In this document: piece after piece, positions 49,101 through 58,300 of the stretch | Position numbering within the stretch: the first letter of the stretch is position 1 | Layout: each line of letters starts with the position of its first letter | DNA from: Liolophura sinensis | Lineage: Eukaryota; Mollusca; Polyplacophora; Chitonida; Chitonidae | NCBI RefSeq assembly: GCF_032854445.1 | Contig: NC_088302.1 | Location: 26,003,080 to 26,067,079 of the forward strand | Length of the DNA stretch: 64,000 bases | Direction: 5' to 3' | Notes under the pieces: generated by a model | Told to the model about the DNA's origin: nothing | Databases searched by the model: none | Seen by the model: only the letters and a program-made list of their open reading frames with translations | Position numbers and translations under genes: made by a program

Positions 49101-51399
49101 GGGCCATGGACCAACAATCTACGCAAAACGTACGACATTAACAACCGGGGCAACAAGCCGGTGCCAAAGGTATGTGGTGTCTAACCAGCTTGGGCCTATT
49201 TGTGTGATGAAAGGTATTTCTCATTTCGCTGCCATTTCATTTTTCTGGTTTTGTAACAGCGGCTGTTACACACCGCTAAGTTTAACCTTTGATTATGAAA
49301 TCATGGCTGTAGAACTCATGCTGGCTTTTTCTTAGGACTGCCAGCATTATGTTTAATTGATCCATATCATACCAAACGTTAAATTCTAAAAATGATGGTG
49401 ACTGAAAACAATGTATGCAGTATTCCATCTGTTAATACACTTCAGAGTCTTGCCTTTACTGGTGTCAGGGCCTGATCTCTATTCTCCGGCAAGATTCCGA
49501 GGGTTATTTTCCTCTTTATCCTTCTCCCCAGCTGTATGTTGATGGGCCGTTTGGTGAGGGTCACCAGGACTGGTACAGATACGATGTGTCGGTGCTGGTT
49601 GGAGGGGGAATTGGTGTTACGCCATTCGCTTCCATCCTGAAGGACATCGTCTTCAAGTCGAAAACTGGCGCCAGGTTGCACTGTAAGAAGGTGCGTATTT
49701 CCCCTCAATCCTTTTTTTTTTTCACTGAAAAGGTGTATACCAGTGTCAACATCATTGATTGGTTACTGGCCATTCTCACTGTCGACCAAACGGATGAGGA
49801 TTGATAAAAAAATGTTGATACCTTGTGCCAATAAAAGAATATCAAACCTCGCCAAACACGTTTTCACTTTCTTTTTAAAATGTTCACCCGAGTGATGTTG
49901 AAATAATTCCCCTGTTGTATGTAAAAGGAGCATATTAACCAAACATCGGTTTAAGCGATTAAGTGGTGATGTATGGTAACTATGGTTTGTGGATTGTTTT
50001 CGGTCACTCCGAGAAGGCTATAAAACTCAGTCAAGCCATATTTACATTCTATTTACTACTGAATTAGAATTGTTTTCCAGGTGTATTTCCTGTGGATCAC
50101 CCGCACTCAGAAACAGTTTGAGTGGATGACGGACATTATCCGCGAGGTGGAAGAGTCCGACAGTACAGACCTGGTGTCGGTACACATCTTCATTACGCAG
50201 TTCTTCCAGAAGTTTGACCTGAGAACAACCATGCTGGTGAGATTCATCCTCTATAAAACGGGAAAAAGACACGTTGTAAGATAAACAAAGCAGCAACAAC
50301 GTGGTGTAGTGATACAGTTTATGCCGTTATAGATTTGAAAAGGCACACCATCGACCTGTAGCGGTCAGCTGTGTTTTGTAATACTGCACAGACTACTGCA
50401 GAGAAATATACTCAAGAAAAACAACTCTTGTGTGTACTTGTGGTGCTGCGTGCTCCAGTATAACTGCCCTTTGTATTGTTCACGTCACTATTGTTATATT
50501 TTTGCACGAACAAGAATGACCCACTGCAATATAAGTATATCTTTATACTGTATGTTCAGGATCATAGACTTTAAGTGGTAACCTTTTGTGAGAAAAATAT
50601 GCCGCGAGAAGACGGTTCAAATCCAGCTAATTCACGCTGTTGTATGCTTCAGTACATTTGCGAGCGTCACTTCCAGAAGGTTGCCAACAAATCCCTTTTC
50701 ACCGGCCTGCGTTCTATCACCCATTTTGGACGCCCCGAACTCAACACCTTCCTGGACTCGCTACAAGAAGAGCACAAGAACGTAAGATTTCTGAATGCTA
50801 ACATTGTATGTCGAAATGCTGTCTCAGGGTACTGTCCAAATGTTTTTTTTTTTATGATTTGTTTTAATTGAATGACAGACATCACGATCCATATGGAGAT
50901 GTTGTTTAAATGATTTGAGGCTGCAGTCAGCGGACTAGTCTGTTATCTAAATCATCTGGGGCTGTAATTAGTTCACTAACTTATTTTCAAAATCATTTGA
51001 GGCTGTATGCACTGGGCTAATATGTTTTCTGAATCATTTGAGGGTGTAAGCAGTTTGCTCACCTGTTATAAATCATTTCATTAACCAGTTGGTTAACCTG
51101 TTCCTTAATTATTTGAGGCTGAAAAACAGTTAACCTAAATCATTTGAGGCCGCTGGAATTTGGGCAGCCTGTTTTTCTCATGCATAAGTTGGACAACCAG
51201 TGAATGGGCACAACAGGGAATTAGACAATACATTTGCTTTACAAATCACATTACTTGACATCCCATTTTGTTGCAGGTTAGGCAGTTTGGCGTGTTCAGT
51301 TGCGGCCCACCGCCAATGACCCACAGTGTGGAGAGCGCATGTGCAGCTCTCAACAAGCAGTTGGGAGCAACTTACGTGCACCATTTTGAAAACTTCTAA
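16170..51399 (+). CDS. DUOX: Dual oxidase (DUOX), complete, 31 coding exons, 1520 aa
   Basis: Membrane NADPH oxidase that moves electrons from cytosolic NADPH via FAD and two hemes to oxygen, giving extracellular H2O2. Exons: 16170-16227, 20334-20414, 20948-21130, 21696-21877, 22182-22401, 23162-23328, 27789-27870, 28153-28252, 28520-28610, 29679-29772, 30049-30203, 30640-30821, 30975-31093, 32463-32600, 33963-34067, 34522-34727, 35178-35363, 35663-35876, 36694-36787, 37292-37467, 44662-44740, 45159-45355, 45504-45734, 46241-46334, 47684-47733, 48052-48333, 48940-49169, 49532-49690, 50081-50236, 50653-50781, 51277-51399. Every join is GT-AG, phases match throughout and no stop or frameshift occurs. 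The start is the first ATG after an in-frame TGA and opens a signal peptide ([18 protein letters not shown]). The length fits the family (about 1500-1550). Possible N-glycosylation sites include NRT, NLT, NGS, NKT and NES. A DUOXA partner gene was not seen nearby. Confidence 0.96.
19010..19092 (-). mobile_element. Family-A SINE fragment
   Basis: Short degenerate copy of the inverted tail (TTGATTGGCGTTTTATGCCT) through the GCGGCCAGC body, then broken off. It has no tRNA head. Confidence 0.65.
19346..19610 (+). mobile_element. Full-length family-A SINE with target-site duplication
   Basis: Complete copy from GGGGCCTCCGTGGCTCAG (box A) through GAGTTCAAGTCCAGC (box B) to the tail CCAATCAAATAAATAGATAA. 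The flanks carry TTCAATACAT at 19332-19341 and 19611-19620, a 10-bp target-site duplication. Confidence 0.93.
19826..20086 (-). mobile_element. Full-length family-A SINE with target-site duplication
   Basis: Inverted copy starting with a long poly-T run and ending GAGCCACGGAGGCCCC. GACAAGTT flanks it at 19812-19819 and 20087-20094, so the insertion is intact apart from a small gap in the body (TACGGCCGCCAGCATG). Confidence 0.92.
21188..21325 (+). mobile_element. 5'-truncated family-A SINE in DUOX intron 3
   Basis: Starts in the body (ATGCGTATGTGGGAAGGTGT), continues through CATAATGCTGGCCGCCGTCG, and ends in the tail ACACCAATCAAATAAATAAA. The tRNA head is absent. Confidence 0.8.
26297..26655 (+). 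mobile_element. Family-B tRNA-derived SINE
   Basis: Second SINE family. The tRNA-like head is GGTAGAGCGTCTGC (box A region) and GGGTCAATCCTGGGTCGAGT (box B). The body includes AGGAAGTTGTAACTTCCTCG and CTTGGCGTCCAGCATGG, then TCAGTATAATGGCTC and GAAATCATTCTGCAACAAGA. The tail resembles TTAAGTACGCCCAAGC then CACTC. This copy is moderately diverged and its tail is degraded. Confidence 0.88.
26784..27085 (+). mobile_element. Family-B SINE, second copy
   Basis: About 130 bp downstream of the previous copy and in the same orientation. It begins ACCGGCCCCGATAGCAAAGT, has GGGTCAATCCTGGGTCGAGT, lacks part of the central segment present in other copies, and ends GACGTTAAACCCCAAGCACT. Confidence 0.88.
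27298..27562 (+). mobile_element. Family-A SINE, near full length
   Basis: From GGGGCCTCCGTGGCTCAG to CAATCAAATAAATAAATAAA. About ten bases are missing in the head between GTTAGCG and TGGCATAATG. The imperfect flanks AAAAGAATTT and AAAATAATTT may be a decayed target-site duplication. Confidence 0.9.
29333..29555 (-). mobile_element. Family-A SINE lacking its tRNA head, DUOX intron 9
   Basis: Starts TTTATTTATTTGATTGGTGT and runs through the inverted body to GAGAGGCTCCTGGTTCAT. The outermost head with box A is missing, and a C-rich tract (CCCCCCCACCCCCACC) follows. Confidence 0.85.
29929..30000. repeat. 16-bp tandem repeat beside DUOX exon 11
   Basis: Four copies of a unit like TTACCCAGCGACCACC just upstream of the exon-11 splice acceptor at 30047-30048. 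The units are close to the branch-point zone. Confidence 0.8.
31088..31190. repeat. TATG-type microsatellite straddling a DUOX splice donor
   Basis: GTGAGTGTATGTATGTATGC and similar runs begin at the exon-13 donor (31094) and extend about 95 bp into intron 13. Length variation here would lie right next to the donor site. Confidence 0.8.
31590..32290. repeat. Degenerate AT-rich tandem repeat, DUOX intron 13
   Basis: Repeated, imperfect units containing TTATTACAAA, AATTGCGTTGTT and CAGAGTGGCTTT recur about every 100-150 bp. The period is not constant, so this is an old, decayed array. Confidence 0.55.
32690..33570. repeat. About 40-bp minisatellite in DUOX intron 14, split by a SINE
   Basis: Units such as ATGTAATGTGATTATCTTGT then ATAACGTGATTGCCTTGTAT, with a variable TATG run inside each, occupy 32690-33112 and resume at 33322-33570. 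Right-side units are a distinct sub-family (TTATATTTCATACCGTGTTT). A family-A SINE sits between the halves. A 110-codon frame at 33332-33664 is repeat-driven. Confidence 0.85.
33113..33321 (+). mobile_element. 5'-truncated family-A SINE inside the minisatellite
   Basis: Starts at CTCACCAATGCGGCCACTGT, includes box B GAGTTCAAGTCC and ends ACACCAATCAAATAAATAAT. The first part of the tRNA head is missing. Confidence 0.88.
36100..36350 (-). mobile_element. Family-A SINE in DUOX intron 18
   Basis: Inverted copy from TATTTATTTGATTGGTGTTT to the head region TGTTAGCGCACTAACCAACT. A 13-base duplication (TATTTATACGAATACTTATACG) sits where other copies read TATTTCACTTATACG. The outer head CCACGGAGG is lost. 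Confidence 0.88.
37085..37140. repeat. TA dinucleotide microsatellite, DUOX intron 19
   Basis: Two runs of TA repeats separated by GTCTAA. Simple repeat with no coding content. Confidence 0.9.
37880..43110. repeat. 42-bp minisatellite, about 120 copies
   Basis: The unit is GGCTGACTGACCTAATGGGT then GACAAGCTGGCCTTCCTTGT and AT. Two main variants alternate irregularly: GACCTAATG and GAGCTGAAG. The left margin (37570-38800) is strongly diverged, and the centre (about 41000-42600) is the most uniform. A four-unit, 168-bp block recurs (AGACCTAATGGATCACAAGC at 41711 and 41879). Because 42 is a multiple of three and the consensus has no stop in several frames, open frames up to 227 codons appear on plus (14-residue period [14 protein letters not shown]) and up to 186 codons on minus ([14 protein letters not shown]). 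Confidence 0.95.
43111..43300. repeat. Transition zone between 42-bp and 63-bp units
   Basis: Irregular units that share the start GGCTGACAGGGCTAATG with the 42-bp array but lengthen progressively, with new segments such as CAGATTGTCTGGCTTTCATA, before settling into the 63-bp unit. Confidence 0.7.
43290..43770. repeat. 63-bp minisatellite, about 7 copies
   Basis: The unit is CATAAATACCTGACAGGGCT, AATGTGTAGCTACTAAATAG, GACAGGCAGGTTGCCCGGCT and TTT. Variants with ACCTGAC or AGCTGAC and CTTTTCAT or CTTTTAAT alternate. The copies are almost identical otherwise. The array decays after about 43740 into single GACTGACTGA-type remnants up to about 44220. Confidence 0.92.
44252..44578 (+). mobile_element. 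Family-B SINE, diverged
   Basis: From ACTGGCCCCTACAACACAGT through AGCGGTAGATCCAGGATTAA (box B region), GAGGAAGTTGTAGCTTCCTT and GAAGCAGCACTAAATAAAAG to the tail CACTCACTCAATCACTC. Confidence 0.88.
44662..48333 (+). other. DUOX: DUOX exons 21-26: ferric-reductase transmembrane core
   Basis: Exon 21 and the start of exon 22 give a basic cytosolic lead-in; then helices follow: [91 protein letters not shown] and a sixth up to [20 protein letters not shown]. The four heme-ligand histidines are placed at 1102 and 1116 (helix 3) and 1195 and 1208 (helix 5), with the expected 13- and 12-residue gaps. Exon 25 is only 50 bp ([16 protein letters not shown]) but is supported by matching phases on both sides. 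Confidence 0.93.
44871..45131 (+). mobile_element. Full-length family-A SINE with target-site duplication
   Basis: From GGGGCCTCTGTGGCTCAG to ATATAAAATAAATAAA in DUOX intron 21. TTTAACTAA flanks it at 44861-44869 and 45132-45140. It ends only about 20 bp before the exon-22 acceptor at 45157-45158, so its A-rich tail now lies in the branch-point region. Confidence 0.92.
46335..48939. other. DUOX introns 24-26
   Basis: Apart from the 50-bp exon 25 and exon 26, this stretch is unique AT-rich sequence with short A runs. No SINE, array or other gene is recognised. Confidence 0.6.
48940..51399 (+). other. DUOX: DUOX exons 27-31: FAD and NADPH-binding domain
   Basis: FAD motif HPFTLTSAP at residues 1289-1297. 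NADPH-binding landmarks are DGPFGEG (from 1336), [15 protein letters not shown] (from 1353), [34 protein letters not shown] and [13 protein letters not shown]. The protein ends HHFENF, the conserved C-terminus of NOX/DUOX enzymes. All five exons join in phase 0. The domain faces the cytosol and feeds electrons from NADPH through FAD to the inner heme. Confidence 0.95.
50900..51165. repeat. About 41-bp degenerate tandem repeat, DUOX intron 30
   Basis: Five or six copies of a unit like AAATCATTTGAGGCTGTAAG, CAGT.., CTAACCTGTTAT with many substitutions. It precedes the last coding exon. Confidence 0.75.
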
Positions 51400-51665
51400 A
51401 TGTTTTACGTTATACCTACATTTACCTGAGATAAATATATTTGCTCGTCATGATTTGAAGTTTAGTTATATGCTGAAAACAACGATGATATAGAAATATC
51501 CCCATAATCCTACTTTATGTGTACATTTTTATTTTTTTCATATTATAACTTGAACGATAAGGCTTTGTGAATATGGGACAGAAGACCAACTGACTTAAAT
51601 ACTGGACTAAAGCGTCTTTCCGCAAACCTCTACTGCTGCCCATTTTTTTTGTAACAGCCAGAAGA

Positions 51666-51671
51666 ATAAAA
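51666..51671 (+). terminator. DUOX: Possible DUOX polyadenylation signal
   Basis: AATAAA 267 bases after the stop codon, followed by an A-rich stretch. A second AATAAA occurs at about 51870. Neither is confirmed, and the A-rich context makes chance matches likely. Confidence 0.3.
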
Positions 51672-53084
51672 AAAAAACAAAAAAAAGGCCTGATCAAATA
51701 CATTATGCTTTTGTGCAATAATTGAAAGTGGTGCACTAAAAATTAGTGGGTATTGGTGCTGATATATTAGGCCCACGTGTATAACATGTAAATGGCTTAC
51801 CAGCAGTACCTGGCATATGCAGTTCTTTCTGCAGAATATAATTTCTTGTAATAGCAATAACCCCGTGGCAATAAAAAATCTATTGAATGTTTTTCCTTTT
51901 TGTTCTAAATATATTTCCATGGAAAACATTGTTTATATACTGCCATTGAAAGCTTTAGAAAAGAATAAAGCAGATTTCTTAATTATAGAATTAAGATGTT
52001 CAACGTCACACATATACTATTCTTATACAATCATGTATAATTTCTCGTTTTTTTTTCTATAAAATTTACACCATATATTTGCGCATATTATTTTAAAACC
52101 ATAATAATGTTATATCATACCGACTGAAAAATGATCGACTTATGTATTTAACTGAGATGATCAGCTATATGGGCGTTGCTGTTGTTGTTGTTGGGGATAG
52201 TAATCTTCATGCTCTTGATTATGAGGTGCGTTTATGCAATACACAAGGGTCGTCGTTCCTGAACTCTAATCCGTTGATTGTCTTTGTTTTACACAAACAT
52301 CTTCCATAATGAGCTTATTTGTAGCATGTCACAACAGCCACGCAGTGCTTTATCAATTAGCCTATTATTTCAAATTGTTCAGATGCCCTTATAGCCTCCT
52401 CAAGGGTTCTGTGGTGTAAGATAATTTCCTTTTTACTAAACCATGGAGGCCTATCATTAGGCTAGACACACGGAAATTAAATGAACATGCAAGGATTAGA
52501 ACTGTTTGTAGCTGATAAGAGATGAATGGAATGTTTTTTCTTTTTTAATAAATACATATTAATATTATCATGAATGTTGTTGTTGTTATCATTTCACTCA
52601 CCTAGGGGCCTAAAGAGGACGAGCGGACAATAAGTTTTATTGGTGGAGGGCGCTGGAAACCAGACCAATGTAAACCGAATGACCTATATACACCAGACAA
52701 ACCTCATGCTGTACAGTCGCGGCCGCGGTTTATGTGTCTTTCAAACAAAGCCATTACATTATCTGTTTAACTGCGGGACTTGTATCGTATCATTAAAATG
52801 AACTACAGTTGCGTTGAAAGAACAGTGGAAGAAGTTAAATACAAGTGGACACTATTAGCAGGCACTAAATTCATATTTCATATTGTATTTATCGCCCACC
52901 AACCAAATCATCTCTGGCGTGAGCTTACAGTGTATAATAAGTGTTGGGTGCTGGCCCTTGTCCAGTGTTTTAAGGTGCTTAACATTCAAAGGCCAGGGCA
53001 CACGAGATTTGGGTTCAATATTTGGGCTCGCGTGCTTTTTTGCGCTATGTAACTTCCATCGACATGGTATGCGAGTCCGTAAAT

Positions 53085-53225
53085 CACATGTTGAAAAGTT
53101 TGCCAGAACGTTGGCAAATGACCGTGGTTTAACTTGAGCACTTCGTTTTCCTCCACCCATAAAACTGAAAAGCCATCGTAAAAGAGAAAAACCCTGGAGT
53201 ATATGGCGTTAAATCAACAATTAAA
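53085..53225 (+). mobile_element. Divergent SINE 3' end
   Basis: TTTTCCTCCACCCATAAAAC, then GAAAAGCCATCG and GGAGTATATGGCGTTAAATC, mirrors the family-A order (cctcccaccataatg, gccgccgtcg, gagtacggcgtaaaacacc) but at low identity. It looks like a related, older SINE family sharing the 3' body. Confidence 0.45.
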
Positions 53226-53349
53226 AAACTGCGTAAATCTTGGATGGTAATGTGGAGGGGAAACCCGATAATTTAGCAATGTAGGCATTACTTTTAATAT
53301 ATGAAAGATACGACAACAGCTGACGTGCTAGGTAGCTATAAGTTAGCTA

Positions 53350-53605
53350 TCAATCAAAATTTTTTTACGAGGCCATGGCTCGGAAATACATGGCACAATG
53401 ACACAGGTGCTTCTCACCATTGTGGTCGCTGAGAGTTCAAGTCCTCTTCGGTCGCACATGGGGTTGTCCCTAGCAACCTGCTCATTGTCATGTATTTCCA
53501 CCCAGGCTCTGCCCGGTTTTCTCCCACCATAATGCTGGTCGCTGTCGAACAAGTGAAATATTCTTGAATATAAGGTAAAACACCAATCGATAAATAATTG
53601 AACAT
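53350..53605 (+). mobile_element. Diverged family-A SINE
   Basis: GAGGCCATGGCTCGG, GTGCTTCTCACCATTGTGGT, GAGTTCAAGTCC, CACCATAATGCTGGTCGC and AAACACCAATCGATAAATAA keep the family-A order, with deletions and about 20 percent substitutions. Confidence 0.82.
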
Positions 53606-54976
53606 CTCGTTTATTACATCTGCAAGGTGGAGAGTATTAGGAACATTTTATGTAAACAAATACATAATAAATACATACAAATGGACTTTAAGCCAGCATG
53701 TACAGTTGACCTTACTTGCTATAGTCTATTTCTTTTAACCAGTTGCCTTTATTCAGCTCTCTGTAAAATCAGTCAAAACGCTACTACAATTGCCTTTAGT
53801 CAGTGACCGCGACACAAGCTCTACACACGGATATGTATAAAATCTATAGACAAACATTTGTTCACACAGGTTCTGTCTAAGGAAAATTACCTATACTTAA
53901 TATCAGGAGGTCAAAATGTAGGCTCATATAAAATAGTAACCTTACCGAAAGTGAAGAATTCTGAACCACGTACACTTCTAAAAATATTTTCTATTCTGCA
54001 GACCTACCTGCAGACGGGTAGAGTTAAAAACAAAAAGAAAACTCTAAAGTAAAGTATAACAAAATGATAGAGCATTAAACACCCTCCATCAAATATTTCG
54101 ATTTATTTGTTTTTCTTTTACAATTTTTAAACCTAGTAAAATGCAGTTGAAAATTGGATTCTGTGGAGGCCTTTCGTTACCATATTGGGACCTGTTTTTT
54201 GTCACTTAACACACACAGGTGTACTTCATCATTGCATGTACGTATAGCTGTAGCCAGGAAACGAACCATTCCAAGCAAAACTGTGGATGTGACGTCACTA
54301 ATAGCCTTTAATATTTCAGCCATGTTTTTATTTCTCAGTTGGAACAATTCTAAAATATTTGCATCCTACAATTTTCCTGGACAGCATGTAATGGTCTTTC
54401 ATCTCAATTATGCTTCAGTTTTGTGTTTTCGTCAGCTTTTTCATGTACATTTTACCGTTTATCAATTCGATAGCAAACATGAAAACAGTCTGAATTTCTT
54501 GGCCTGGAGACAAAAGACGAGGTTATCTCCCCTATTGCTGAAACGCGTTCTTTCAAGATGTTTAGGAAAGACGACAGACTATTTTGTGTCAACCACGTGA
54601 CTAGTGTATTGCGGATTGGACCTAACAATCAGAGACTCATAAAGTACTTTTGGAAATATAACAGCTCTTTACATGAATGTATATGAATCCCTACTGTGAA
54701 GATGTCTTGTCAAAATCAGTGTAACCGATGGAGCTGACCCAGCGAGTTTGGGCATGGAGCTTCTGCACATGGATGCCCAACTAAGCCGTCACCAACGATG
54801 TATGACGGAAGGAGTTTTATCTGATTGTCTGGGTGTTGTTTAAATATTGTTTTTTAAACTCTGAATAACCGGGCATTTCAACACACATTTCTGTGTTCTT
54901 TCATCAAGGACTCAGGAAGTAAATTCTCTGAGTGTTCGAACCATATTAAAACGAACGCAGGCAAATTATTTTTTTC

Positions 54977-54982
54977 TTTATT
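54977..54982 (-). terminator. Possible polyadenylation signal of the FG-GAP gene
   Basis: AATAAA on the minus strand, 380 bases after the stop codon at 55362. Candidate only. Confidence 0.3.
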
Positions 54983-55026
54983 TAATAAGGGATTCGTGTC
55001 ATACAAGTACTGAAGAAGTTTTCAGT

Positions 55027-55195
55027 ACGATGGCGGTCAGACTAAAGGCTGCTCACGCTGATTTCCTGGTCTGCAAGCAACCTGCGGAATGCCCCCACCC
55101 CCTCCCCACCCACTTGTTTCCTCCCACCCAATTACTGCATTGCCGCCATCGTATAAGTGAAATATTCTTGAGTACGGCGTAAAACACCAATACAA
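55027..55195 (+). mobile_element. Family-A SINE remnant near the FG-GAP gene 3' end
   Basis: Rearranged body (GCAACCTGCGGAATGCCCCC), TTTCCTCCCACCCAATTACT and the tail AGTACGGCGTAAAACACCAA. It probably lies in the 3' untranslated region of the minus-strand gene, where it is inverted. Confidence 0.75.
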
Positions 55196-55361
55196 GAATT
55201 CCATGGTGCAGTTGAACACAAAGTTACATTTGTTGCTCAATCGGTCGGTTAAAAACAAAGAAAGGTACACATCCCTAAGAGATGACAAACATTATCTTCC
55301 TAGGCTGCTTTAATCACACCTTGTGTCTAAATCTTATTATCTGTACACAGGAGAACACTTA

Positions 55362-58300
55362 TCATGGCTTCAAAGTGAACACGTTGATTTCGCCCTTCTC
55401 ATAAGCCGACACGAACACCTCTTTGTAGTTGTCCCCATCCACATCAGCAGACACGATGCTTCCCACGGGACCGGAACTGACCTCCAAAAACGTGGTCATC
55501 TGGTAATCCCAGCTGTTCGGCTCGCTTGATGTCGGAGTCAGTATGTAGGCCTTGCCATTGTCGTCCCCAGACAGAAAAATGGAGGGCCGGCTGCTAACAG
55601 GAAGTACAAGGGCGTATATTACCGTTAGATAACGGATGTAAACGGTATAAATATCGCATAAGAGCGCTTGATAAACTGTGGGACGATTCTCATTTCTCTT
55701 TGTTATAGCTCTTCTTCTACAGTCGTGACTTAAATCAAATAAAATTTGTAGAGACGTTTTTGACTTCAGTCAAAACTTAAAACGTCGCCACAAAGCTCAG
55801 TTTTTTTTGGTATTAAAATTTGAAACTATGACACATTCGTTCTATAACAAACGTTGAGGAGGTTTATAACATTTTGACTTATTCTCCAAAATCATGTTCC
55901 TAATATTGACTTTAGTCAAAATTTGGTGTGTGGATTCTGCGTCTGCAATGATTAGTCTTTCAAAAATAAAGAATACATTTTCCAGTCCGGGCACTACCAA
56001 CATCAACAAACATGTTGTAATACATCTTTCTCTTGTCCAACACAATTCCGAATAGACCATACAGAAGTTTTTAATAACCTTGAATGTATTTACTACCAGT
56101 CTAGACTTTTCCACACAACGGAACTTTGTTCTCTGAAAGACTGAAAAGGTTTTTATATGTCTAAAATACATTCATTTACTTTTATATGTAGTTGTATACA
56201 AATTAATTGCATACAAATACAAGATATCTAACTTTGGACTGTAACAACCATACTTGTATTATTGCAGTGCTGAACTTCAAAGTTACAGTTGTTTAAGACA
56301 ACATTCTTTTGAACTATGCTACATAATATGGGCTAATCCGTGCAAACGATCTATCCTAATATAAAATAAGTGATTTAGTGTAAAAAAGAACAACTGTGGG
56401 GTCCGAGGTTACAACATTATCAACAAAAGCTATGAGAGAATTTAAATAACAATTGCTTAAGTTTATTTTTAATAAATATAAATATGTAATATGAATAATT
56501 ATTTTCTTTTTCATAAATAAAATAATAAATAAATAATTAAATTTTTAACAAATTTAATAAGCTTTAAAGAAACTGTCCTCAAACACAGATATTACTGCTT
56601 GTTTGAATACAATACTATTCCTACAAAACAAAGTACAAAGTAACAAACGAAGAATTCAAATAATTTTTATTTAAGTTCATTTTTTTTCAAGATCTATTAA
56701 AATTAAGTGAGTGAGTGAGTGCTTGGGGTTTACCGTCGTACTCAATAATTTTTCAGTCATATGACGACGAAGGAATCTTTAGGGCGCATGTACGTGTAAT
56801 GTGCCTCCTTGTAGCAGAACGGATTTCCACCGCTCTTTTATTTAGTGCTGCTTCACTGAGACGACTTACCGAAGGCAAGTAAGCCGCCCCGCCCGAGCCA
56901 TTATACTGATACGGGTCAACCAGTCGTTGCACTATCCCCTTCATGCTGAACGCCAAGCGATGAAGTTACAACTTCCTGTTTTAAAGTCTTAGGTGTGACT
57001 CGATCAAGGATTGATCCTGGATCCACCGGTCCCGAAGTGGACGCTCTACCAACTGTGCTATCCGGGCCGGTAAATTTAAGTGAAAATATTGTCAGGGACA
57101 ATAATGATTGTATGAACAATGTACTTTTGTTGCCAGTTCCATATAAATTAAGCCACAAATTAAAAATTCAGCAATTAACCCAAATAACCTGGTATGTCTT
57201 ACGTGTTGTTTGTTGCAGAGGGGAAGACGTACGCCGAGCCTGGTGAAGACTTTCCTCTACCAAAACCTTTAGGTTTAAACCCACTGGCGATGACGTGCTT
57301 TTTAAATTGCCCAGTTCTGTCGGTATAAAAACAACAATATGCTCAAAACACCGTTAATATGTTTATTTATTTATTTATTTACAGGTGCTCTTTTGAAATA
57401 CATGCATGGCCCCCTGGGTGAAGTGCTAATGGTATACACTGGGGAAGTTGTGTATTGTGTGTGTTGCCATTTCCTTCGTAACTCTACTACGCAATTCATT
57501 ACGAGGTCTTTTTTTCTAAGTACCGAGTAAAGCGTTTGGTATTTATAGACATTACTCCTAAAGATCCTTGGTATTTATAGACATTACACCTAAAATATTT
57601 GGTATTTACAGACATTAGACCTAATCGTTTGCACACGTATATTTATGTCTATAACAACGCCCATAATCCCTGTTAATCTTTACCGAGACATCTTATGTGA
57701 TATTTACATACTTTATAAACATAAAATTGTATATATATTAGTTCCCTGTTAGTTTTGAGCAAGAATTCACCGAACTACGAAAAAAAAAAACAACCAGTCG
57801 TTATTTTCAGACGATTCGTTCAGTTGTAAAAGCATGGATACCAAGAAACTAACCTGAAGTCGTCGGGCAACTCGTACACTATGAGAGAGCCATTGCGATC
57901 ATTGCTACTTGTTGCCAGTAAGTCGTACTTCCCATCGCCATTAACGTCAGCCACTTGAACGTCAAAAAATGGACCGATCTCAAAGTTGTCATCTATCACT
58001 CGAGATTTTACCTTTAAAAATATTAAATAAATGGCATGGAAAACATTGTCAGTTTTTGTATCTTATGTTAGATAAATGGTATCAACACTTACTCTAGCCA
58101 TGCACAATGAGATTTGGGTGCAGAAAAAACTTAATTTGAATGGCTATATACGATTGTTATATTTGAACATTCAGCTGGAAGCAAATAATAACATGCGTTT
58201 GTTTTCATCTTGATAAGACCTTGTCACTTACTGTTCTCATGCACCTGTGGCAAAATATTTAACATGTGGCAAAAACCTCTTTGTTATTATGTATTAATTA

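Larger units (their letters stand above)
51400..55361. other. Convergent intergenic region between DUOX and the FG-GAP gene
   Basis: Contains the presumed 3' untranslated regions of both genes and three SINE copies or remnants (53085-53225, 53350-53605, 55027-55195). An open frame at 54154-54600 (148 codons) uses a non-ATG start, has no known motif and no splice support, and is not called. The rest is AT-rich unique sequence. Confidence 0.6.

Noticed and set aside
54154-54600. 148-codon frame between DUOX and the FG-GAP gene
   Set aside because: Non-ATG start, no recognisable domain, no splice signals with neighbours, and composition like the flanks.
57180-57250. Additional FG-GAP gene exon in intron 4
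   Set aside because: Exons 4 and 5 already join in phase, and no calcium-loop or blade motif is present in this stretch on the minus strand.
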